This document shows, one piece after another, positions 4,962-9,751 of a DNA stretch of 9,751 bases. Position 1 is the first letter of the stretch. Every line of letters starts with the position of its first letter. The notes below the pieces were generated by a model, which did not search any database, was not told the origin of the DNA, and was given only the letters and a program-made list of their open reading frames with translations. The stretch is from NCBI GenBank assembly GCA_002413755.1, contig DHXQ01000029.1:12989-22739 (forward strand). The letters are read 5' to 3'. Origin of the DNA: Candidatus Saccharibacteria bacterium UBA5152 (lineage in GTDB: Bacteria > Patescibacteriota > Saccharimonadia > Saccharimonadales > UBA4665). The position numbers were made by a program, and so were the translations under genes.

Positions 4962-7223
4962 ATGACACCATCTGTAGTTATTGTTTCGAACCGTTTACCT
5001 ATTTCTATCAAGCGAACGGACCACGGATTAGAATTCTATCCTAGCGTCGGTGGGTTGGCCACCGGCTTGGCCGCGTACGTCAACGATAAGCGAAATAAGT
5101 GGATCGGTTGGCCAGGCATCGCCAGTGATGACCTGACGAAGTCTGAGCGTGAAGAGATCACACTGGAGCTCCGCAAGAGCAACTGTTACCCCGTATTCCT
5201 GACCCAAAAACAGCTCGACGACTATTATAGCGGCTATAGCAACTCCATTCTGTGGCCGGTTTTTCATGATCTGGAAGTCCGCCCCGACGCGCTGGAGCAG
5301 CACGACAAGTGGTGGAAAGCGTACAAGTCAGTCAACTCAGCCTTTGCCGGTGTGGTGCTGGCGCTGAGCGACAACAACAGCACCATTTGGGTGCACGATT
5401 ATCAGCTGATGAGCCTGCCACTGATGCTCCGCGCCGTGCGCCCCCGCGCCAAGATTGGCTTCTTTTTGCATATCCCCTTCCCGTCACTCAAGCATTTCAA
5501 GCAGATTCCGTCGGCCAAGCGGCTGCTGGACGGTATCCTGGGATGCGACCTGGTAGGGATGCACACCAAGCGCTACACTGACAACTTTTTAAAAGCCTGC
5601 ACCGACCTCACCCGCGACCTGGTCGCACCCGGTCAAGTCATCCAAGGCACACATATCACCCGGGTGACCGATTTTCCGATGGGCATCGATTATGAACGCT
5701 TCAGCAAAGCCCGTGAGCTAAGCGCCGTCAAAAAGGAATACCGCAAGCACCAGCGCAAATATAAGGGCCTGCGCGTCATCCTGACCGTTGACCGGCTGGA
5801 CCCGACCAAGGGTCTAGTGGAGCGGTTGGAAGCCTACCAGGAATTTCTGAGGCAAAATAAGCCGATCCGCGGCAAGGTCATCATGGTAATGCTAGCCGTG
5901 CCATCTCGCACCGAGATTATTGAATACAAAGAGCTCAAAGACCACGTCGAGCAGCTGGTCGCTGATATCACCAAAGAGTTTGGCACCAAGACCTGGCAGC
6001 CAATCGATTACATGTATACGACGATCCCCGTGGAATCGGTCACCGCGCTATACCAGGTGGCTGACGTCGCCTTTATCACCCCGATTCGAGATGGTATGAA
6101 TCTAGTGGCCAAGGAGTACATTGCTTCACGCCCGCGGCGCGACGGTGTACTGATCCTGAGTAGCACCGCCGGCGCCGCCCAGGAGCTGACCGATGCCCTG
6201 ATCGTCAACCCCAAGAAACAGGAGTCGATGGTAGACGCCTTGTACAAGGCAGTAAAAATGCCGAAGCGCGAGCTGCGCGAACGCGTCACGAATATGCACG
6301 CCCACATCTCAACCCACACCGTCCAGTCGTGGGCCAAAACATTTATGGGCACGCTGCAAAAACCACTACCCGGCTCAGCGGCGCGCACCACCCGCAGTCT
6401 AACCCGCGACCGTCAGCAGGACGTCATTGACGGCCTGCGCCGGGCGCGCCATCCGGCAATTTTCCTAGACTACGACGGCGTATTGGCGCCGCATATTATT
6501 AACCCTGCTAAAGCTGTACCGACTAAGACCGTGATGGCTGTTCTCGAAAAAATGAGCCACATACCCAATCTGGATATGGCGATTATCAGTGGCCGCAGCA
6601 AAGACGACCTGATGGCCTGGTTGGGCGATTTACCCATCCCGCTGGTCGCTGAACATGGCGCCTGTATCCGTGGCGAGTCAGTGAAGCCAAGTGCCAAGAG
6701 TAAGGGCCGCGGCGCGGTCACTCCGCTCAACTTGGCCTGGAAGCGCCTCACCAAAACCAGCCCGCAATGGCAGTTCGATGTCGAGCCAATCCTCGAAAAA
6801 TACGCCGCCAATACACCCGGCTCACATGTTGAAGCCAAAGACTATTCGCTGGTCTGGCACTTCCGCGGCGCCTCACCCTACTACGCCCAAAAGAATCTGG
6901 TAATATTGCGCCGCATCCTGAAACGGCACATCGCCAGCTACGGGCTAGAGATGCATACCGGCGACAAGATTCTGGAAATCAAACCCTCTGACGTCAACAA
7001 AGGTGTCGCCGTCGAACGCTTACTCAATGAATGGAACAAGAAATCACCCGTTGATTTTATACTCTGCCTCGGCGATGACTACACCGACGAAGACATGTTC
7101 GAAGTCCTGCCAACCAACGCCTACACCATAAAAGTCGGCCGCGGCCCGACAGCGGCCCGGCTGCGCGCCAAATCGGTCGACGAGACGCACAATTTGCTCA
7201 AGAAGTTAGTACGTTTGCGCTAA
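4962..7223 (+). CDS. otsAB: Bifunctional trehalose-6-phosphate synthase / trehalose-6-phosphate phosphatase (OtsA-OtsB fusion)
   Basis: One 753-aa chain catalyses both steps of trehalose synthesis: nucleotide-glucose + glucose-6-P to trehalose-6-P, then dephosphorylation. The GT20 synthase domain (1-465) shows VSNRLP (Arg11), the VGGL loop (29-32), LWPVFH (Trp98), WVHDYQLM (Asp146), LHIPFP (His170), FPMGID, VDRLDPTKG (Arg278, Lys283) and RDGMNLVAKEY (Asp377, Glu385). These match the nucleotide- and glucose-6-P-binding residues known from E. coli OtsA. After a basic linker (466-495), the HAD-type phosphatase domain (496-753) has FLDYDGVL (nucleophile Asp503, Asp505), IISGR (541-545), AEHGACIR, LEIKP (Lys674) and GDDYTDEDMF (704-713). 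Both sites look complete. E. coli has separate OtsA and OtsB; the fusion order is that of fungal, plant and some bacterial enzymes. Trehalose would serve as osmolyte or stress protectant. The coding end overlaps the mutM end by 4 bases. Confidence 0.96.
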   Translation: MTPSVVIVSNRLPISIKRTDHGLEFYPSVGGLATGLAAYVNDKRNKWIGWPGIASDDLTKSEREEITLELRKSNCYPVFLTQKQLDDYYSGYSNSILWPVFHDLEVRPDALEQHDKWWKAYKSVNSAFAGVVLALSDNNSTIWVHDYQLMSLPLMLRAVRPRAKIGFFLHIPFPSLKHFKQIPSAKRLLDGILGCDLVGMHTKRYTDNFLKACTDLTRDLVAPGQVIQGTHITRVTDFPMGIDYERFSKARELSAVKKEYRKHQRKYKGLRVILTVDRLDPTKGLVERLEAYQEFLRQNKPIRGKVIMVMLAVPSRTEIIEYKELKDHVEQLVADITKEFGTKTWQPIDYMYTTIPVESVTALYQVADVAFITPIRDGMNLVAKEYIASRPRRDGVLILSSTAGAAQELTDALIVNPKKQESMVDALYKAVKMPKRELRERVTNMHAHISTHTVQSWAKTFMGTLQKPLPGSAARTTRSLTRDRQQDVIDGLRRARHPAIFLDYDGVLAPHIINPAKAVPTKTVMAVLEKMSHIPNLDMAIISGRSKDDLMAWLGDLPIPLVAEHGACIRGESVKPSAKSKGRGAVTPLNLAWKRLTKTSPQWQFDVEPILEKYAANTPGSHVEAKDYSLVWHFRGASPYYAQKNLVILRRILKRHIASYGLEMHTGDKILEIKPSDVNKGVAVERLLNEWNKKSPVDFILCLGDDYTDEDMFEVLPTNAYTIKVGRGPTAARLRAKSVDETHNLLKKLVRLR

Positions 7224-8113
7224 TTAGCAGGTCGCTGGCAGTAGGGACAAGTATGGGTACCTCGTCCAGCGACGCGAGTTTTTTCGATAATGGTGCCACA
7301 GCGGTTGCAGGGTTGGCCTTCGCGGCGAAAGACGTTGGCAAAGCCGAGGTAACTGCCCCGTTTACCTTCGGCATCGACGTAGGTATGATCGGTGGAGCCG
7401 CCCTTATCGATACTGAGCTGTAATACGTCGCGGAGCGCCTTATGCAGGTGTTTGAAATCGGCATCTTTGAGATTACGAACCAGCGTCGTCGGATGAATCT
7501 TGGCACCCCACAGGCTCTCGTCGGCATAAATATTACCGACACCAGCGATGACACTTTGGTCGAGCAGCGCTGCCTTGATGTTGGCATTCTTGCGCCGTTG
7601 CAGCCCGTCACGCATAATCTGCCACGTAAAGTCCTCGGCCAGCGGCTCGGGACCGACTTTTTTGAAAAAATCGATCTGCGGAATCTCGGCCGTCGGAATC
7701 AGGCGGACCCAGCCGAATTTGCGCTGGTCGTTAAAATACATATGCGCGTCGTTATCAAAATCAAAAATTACCCGCGTGCTGCGGTCGGGCAATTCACCAA
7801 TCAGGCTGTCGCTGGGGTGTCCAGCACCGAATTGCACCGGCGCACCATCAGGCGCGGCGGGTGCACGATAGACGAGCTGCCCGGTCATCTTCAGGTGAAT
7901 TATCAAGCTGTACTTGCTGCTAAGTTCAATCAGTAGAACTTTGGCACGGCGCGTCACTTCAACGACACTGGCGCCCACCAGGAACTGGCTGACGTCAGCG
8001 TCAGCATTCGGGAAGCTCTTGGGGTTGTCATCCGAGACATAGGTGACCGTCAGGCCAGGCAGCAAGCGCTGCAAGCCCCGCTTGACCGTCTCGACTTCTG
8101 GAAGTTCGGGCAT
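7220..8113 (-). CDS. mutM: Bifunctional DNA-formamidopyrimidine glycosylase / AP lyase (Fpg)
   Basis: Excises 8-oxoguanine and formamidopyrimidines from DNA and cleaves the abasic site (base excision repair). The 297-aa protein starts with PELPEVETV, where Pro2 (mature N-terminus) is the Schiff-base nucleophile and Glu3 the acid. It has RRAK (Lys58), HLKMTGQL (73-80, with Met76 the likely void-filling residue), NDQRKFGW, GPEPL (154-158), and the H2TH segment LLDQSVIAGVGNIYADE (183-199) followed by IHP. The C-terminal zinc finger has Cys269, Cys272, Cys289 and Cys292, with conserved Arg284 in VAGRGTHTCPYCQ. All catalytic parts are present. GGAG lies 4 bases before the ATG, a slightly close ribosome site. 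The promoter region is shared with the divergent 79-aa gene. The stop TAG overlaps the stop of the trehalose gene (7220-7223), with no terminator between them. Confidence 0.97.
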   Translation of the reverse strand: MPELPEVETVKRGLQRLLPGLTVTYVSDDNPKSFPNADADVSQFLVGASVVEVTRRAKVLLIELSSKYSLIIHLKMTGQLVYRAPAAPDGAPVQFGAGHPSDSLIGELPDRSTRVIFDFDNDAHMYFNDQRKFGWVRLIPTAEIPQIDFFKKVGPEPLAEDFTWQIMRDGLQRRKNANIKAALLDQSVIAGVGNIYADESLWGAKIHPTTLVRNLKDADFKHLHKALRDVLQLSIDKGGSTDHTYVDAEGKRGSYLGFANVFRREGQPCNRCGTIIEKTRVAGRGTHTCPYCQRPAN

Positions 8114-8142
8114 ATTTCTCCGTCCACGGCGTTTAACAGATG

Positions 8143-8149
8143 TATAATA
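8143..8149. promoter_or_regulatory. Overlapping divergent -10 boxes for mutM and the 79-aa gene
   Basis: On the plus strand TATAAT (8143-8148) lies 7 bases before the ATG of the 79-aa gene, predicting a leaderless mRNA. On the minus strand TGT-TATTAT (TATTAT 8144-8149, extended -10) would start mutM transcription with a leader of ~23 bases carrying GGAG. The two boxes share five base pairs, so RNA polymerase can probably occupy only one direction at a time. Confidence 0.5.
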
Positions 8150-8155
8150 ACAGAT

Positions 8156-8395
8156 ATGAGCAATTCACTCGCCGACATTTTAGCCAACCGTAGCTTCGAC
8201 GAGCCCGATGAGGCGCTGGCGATCAAAAGCTATGCCCTGGAAACCTTTGGCAAGACTGTCGCCGTCACCATCAAAGACAAAGAAATCATCATCACCGCGC
8301 AGAGCTCAGCCTTTGCCAATGCCCTACGCATGCAAACGCGACAATTGCAACAAGCTGCCGACACCACCAAGAAACTTATCTTTCGCATCGCCTAA
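8156..8395 (+). CDS. Small DUF721/DciA-like protein, 79 aa (tentative)
   Basis: A 79-aa soluble protein. An N-terminal helical piece (SLADILANRSFDEPDEALAI) is followed by a strand-strand-helix unit: VAVTIKDKEIIITAQSSAFANALR (residues 35-58), a helix to ~70, and a final strand KLIFRIA. The motif of a beta hairpin followed by S-S-A-F-A-x-x-L-R resembles the DUF721 core (…LxVxxxSxxxAxxL…) found in DciA, the ancestral loader of the DnaB helicase. The match is by eye only, and the protein is shorter than typical DciA (~100-180 aa). The ATG is preceded by TATAAT at 7 bases and no Shine-Dalgarno. The gene is divergent from mutM and its TAA stop overlaps the TAG stop of the convergent HAD gene (8392-8395). 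If the assignment is right, the role is helicase recruitment at replication start; otherwise a nucleic-acid-binding KH-like module is possible. Confidence 0.75.
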   Translation: MSNSLADILANRSFDEPDEALAIKSYALETFGKTVAVTIKDKEIIITAQSSAFANALRMQTRQLQQAADTTKKLIFRIA

Positions 8396-8967
8396 CTAGT
8401 GAGGATGACGTCGAGGTCTTGCTTGGTCTGGGTGGCATTCTGGAACCAAATTCCCTGCATGCCGACCTGGCGGGCAGCTTCTACAAACCCTTCGCGGTCG
8501 TCGATGAAGACACATTCTTGCGGCTGCACTCCGAGTTTGTCGGCCGTATAGGTATAAATCTCAGGGTCGGGCTTCATCATGCCAACCTCAGCTGAAGGTA
8601 CGATGACGTCAAATAGCCCGGCGAGCTCTTCGTCGCTAAATCGTTTTACCAGACTCCCCTTGCCAATATTGCTCAGGAGAGCCGTCTTGTAGCGTGGCCG
8701 CAACGAGCGCACCAGGCTTATAGCGTCTTCATTGCGCACTTCACCCTTTATAATCTGAGCCCGGTAATCTTCGAGGCTGATACCAAGCCGCTCAACAATC
8801 CGTCGGTTCGATTCGTCAGGATGGATGATCCCGCGGTTAGCCAAGCGTACATTGTCGGTGATAAAAGCCCGGCCTTCAGGGTCGGTTTTTTCAAGCTCTT
8901 GGCACAATAGCTCAAGACCGTCGCCGATCAGCACGCCGAAGCAGTCAAAAATAACGGCTTTAATCAT
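8392..8967 (-). CDS. HAD-superfamily hydrolase, subfamily IA
   Basis: A 191-aa haloacid-dehalogenase-like hydrolase, most likely a small-molecule phosphatase; the substrate is unknown. Motif I is FDCFGVL with nucleophile Asp8. The second Asp of the usual DxD phosphatase motif is Phe10, as in HAD-IA members that carry DxGxV or DxYGT instead (YihX-type phosphatases, dehalogenases). Motif II is LLSN (Ser99), motif III Lys132 in GMMKPDPEIY, and motif IV FIDDREGFVEAARQVGM (Asp156, Asp157). A four-helix cap occupies residues ~15-90, the usual C1 cap position. Start ATG at 8967 leaves the motif I strand at the N-terminus as expected. No Shine-Dalgarno is visible; a palindromic promoter region lies just upstream. 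It is downstream of, and on the same strand as, the membrane protein gene (39-base gap), so read-through is possible. Confidence 0.9.
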   Translation of the reverse strand: MIKAVIFDCFGVLIGDGLELLCQELEKTDPEGRAFITDNVRLANRGIIHPDESNRRIVERLGISLEDYRAQIIKGEVRNEDAISLVRSLRPRYKTALLSNIGKGSLVKRFSDEELAGLFDVIVPSAEVGMMKPDPEIYTYTADKLGVQPQECVFIDDREGFVEAARQVGMQGIWFQNATQTKQDLDVILTS

Positions 8968-8981
8968 AATAGAATCGCACC

Positions 8982-8996
8982 ATACTACGTAGTATA
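8982..8996 (-). promoter_or_regulatory. Palindromic promoter region of the HAD gene
   Basis: The perfect 14-base palindrome ATACTACGTAGTAT (8982-8995) holds two minus-strand -10 candidates: TATACT (8991-8996) and TAGTAT (8982-8987), 23 and 14 bases before the HAD ATG. It occupies most of the 39-base gap after the membrane-protein gene. It could be an operator covering the -10, or simply two offset promoters. Confidence 0.4.
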
Positions 8997-9006
8997 CGGG
9001 AGGTTG

Positions 9007-9570
9007 CTAGAAGGAACGAACGCTGCTGGTTACGCTGACGTAATCAGGGACCTGGGCCACGAATAAATGGACGATGGTATCTGTTACGCCTTTTGATGTA
9101 CCGATCTTGGAACCACAGGTGCTGGCCCAAAAACGCTGGATATCCTTGTCACCGTCTTTGATGCCCATGACGTAGCGGACTCCAGTTGAGCAGGCGCCGC
9201 GTTCATCAGCCAGGCTCTTAGTGGTATCACCTTTTGTGTAGCCAGCACGATCGAGAGCGGCTAAAAAGTCAGCGTACGCAGCAGAGTTGTTCGGATAAGT
9301 CTTGGAGTTAACCAGGTCGTTGTTGTAGCCCTTGAATACTTCAACCGCTGTCTCCATGTTGCTGACCGTAATACGAACCTCGTCGTGTGTTTGGTCGGCA
9401 TTGACGGGGCCTTCTTTGGTAAGCTGTACAACCTTGGTAGAGTTGGTGTAATCAATCAATTTTGGAACCGTTTGGACAGTCTGGTTGTTGTGACTGGCGC
9501 CACGAAAAATCAGAATAAATACTACAATAAGTAGCCCGATAGTGACTAAGAATCCGATAATAAATTTCAT
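9007..9570 (-). CDS. Membrane-anchored protein of unknown function with two extracytoplasmic cysteines
   Basis: I do not recognise a named family. The 187-aa protein begins MKF and has one hydrophobic segment (residues ~4-22, IIGFLVTIGLLIVVFILIF). The following Arg does not make a signal-peptidase site obvious, so an N-terminal anchor with the rest outside the membrane is likely. The outer part has a linker (25-60), a helical stretch rich in Asn/Tyr/Ala (~72-112) and a C-terminal region with GACSTGVRYVMG (125-136) and RFWASTCGSKIGT (146-158). Cys127 and Cys152 are the only cysteines and could form a disulfide. ATG at 9570 is chosen because GAGGTG lies 9 bases upstream. A GTG four codons earlier (9582) would sit inside that ribosome site. 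A single-copy surface or periplasm-side protein is inferred. Confidence 0.85.
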   Translation of the reverse strand: MKFIIGFLVTIGLLIVVFILIFRGASHNNQTVQTVPKLIDYTNSTKVVQLTKEGPVNADQTHDEVRITVSNMETAVEVFKGYNNDLVNSKTYPNNSAAYADFLAALDRAGYTKGDTTKSLADERGACSTGVRYVMGIKDGDKDIQRFWASTCGSKIGTSKGVTDTIVHLFVAQVPDYVSVTSSVRSF

Positions 9571-9579
9571 AAATATATG

Positions 9580-9628
9580 CACCTCGCCGTTATCGACATT
9601 ATTGTCAATAAAGCGTAGGCTTATAATA
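9580..9628 (-). promoter_or_regulatory. Promoter and ribosome site of the membrane-anchored protein gene
   Basis: On the minus strand an extended -10 TGC-TATTAT (TATTAT 9623-9628) predicts a start near 9616 and a ~45-base leader ending in GAGGTG (9580-9585), 9 bases before the ATG. The same bases read TATAAT on the plus strand (9622-9627), so an outward promoter toward the right edge is possible, though its only -35-like match (TTGTCA 9602-9607) is too close. Confidence 0.45.
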
Positions 9629-9629
9629 G

Positions 9630-9751
9630 CACAAAGTAACCGCTAATGCAATAGCATATATGCTGACTCAGAGTCTAACTGGCCATCGGCGTATCGTCCG
9701 GCAAACCCCATAGAGCATTCGACCCTATATTACGTCGCGTGCTTGTTTCTA
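9630..9751. other. Intergenic tail of the window, no gene seen
   Basis: About 120 bases without a coding frame of useful length on either strand, and without tRNA arms that pair. A TTCGACC stretch near 9720 resembles a T-loop, but the flanking five bases on each side are not complementary. It may be the leader or promoter region of a gene beyond the edge. Confidence 0.4.

Noticed and set aside
4849..4965. Plus-strand reading frame of 38 codons (ATG 4849) through the nested palindrome, ending in TGA that overlaps the otsAB ATG as ATGA; possible leader peptide
   Set aside because: No ribosome site before either ATG (4849, 4873), composition dictated by the palindrome, and the likely otsAB promoter lies inside it. 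Conservation of the frame in relatives would reopen it.
9571..9582. Upstream GTG start for the membrane-anchored protein, adding four residues
   Set aside because: That GTG is part of the GAGGTG ribosome site that correctly spaces the ATG at 9570.
9660..9740. Possible tRNA or small RNA near the right edge (TTCGACC T-loop-like stretch)
   Set aside because: Flanking bases do not pair into a T-stem and no acceptor or anticodon arms could be built on either strand.

Overview
The window looks like a chromosomal housekeeping segment from a reduced-genome bacterium of the Candidate Phyla Radiation, most likely Candidatus Saccharibacteria (TM7). This assignment is inferred from protein style and gene order; no rRNA is present to settle it. 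Supporting points are short intergenic gaps, a DHH-family protein that has lost its catalytic residues and carries a long Pro/Ala/Glu-rich tail, an S20 protein with a Lys/Ala-rich tail, a TruB reduced to its catalytic domain, and moderate GC. All genes read normally with the standard code, and one ends in TGA, which argues against the TGA=Gly lineages (Gracilibacteria/SR1/Absconditabacteria).

Layout. Positions 1-3226 are all minus strand. In transcription order they hold a degenerate NrnA-like DHH protein, truB, an unrecognised 199-aa protein and the 5' part of rpsO. This resembles the rbfA-nrnA-truB-ribF-rpsO ribosome-maturation cluster of other bacteria, with the unknown protein where ribF would be. 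Positions 3331-3851 hold rpsT with its own promoter, Shine-Dalgarno (SD) site and a strong hairpin terminator. The terminator ends against the stop codon of the convergent holA (DNA polymerase III delta). A 161-bp divergent gap with an unusual 45-bp nested palindrome separates holA from a plus-strand gene fusing trehalose-6-phosphate synthase to trehalose-6-phosphate phosphatase. That gene converges on mutM with stop codons overlapping by 4 bases. mutM is divergent from a tiny DUF721/DciA-like gene, and their -10 boxes overlap. The DciA-like gene in turn overlaps, stop to stop by the same 4 bases, a HAD-family hydrolase. The last gene (9007-9570, minus) encodes a single-pass membrane-anchored protein of unknown function. 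The final ~120 bases show no gene.

Functionally this is core information processing (ribosomal proteins S15 and S20, tRNA pseudouridylation, clamp loading, 8-oxoguanine repair, possible helicase loading) plus one two-step pathway, trehalose synthesis, carried by one polypeptide. No mobile element, CRISPR array, tRNA, defence locus or phage gene is visible.

The most distinctive feature is promoter layout. Several genes have a good -10 hexamer only 6-11 bases before the start codon and no SD, which suggests leaderless or near-leaderless mRNAs. Other genes have normal leaders with an SD. I did not find a convincing new multi-gene system. The points most worth following are the dead DHH protein, the nested palindrome before the trehalose gene, the leaderless pattern and the unknown protein in the ribF position.
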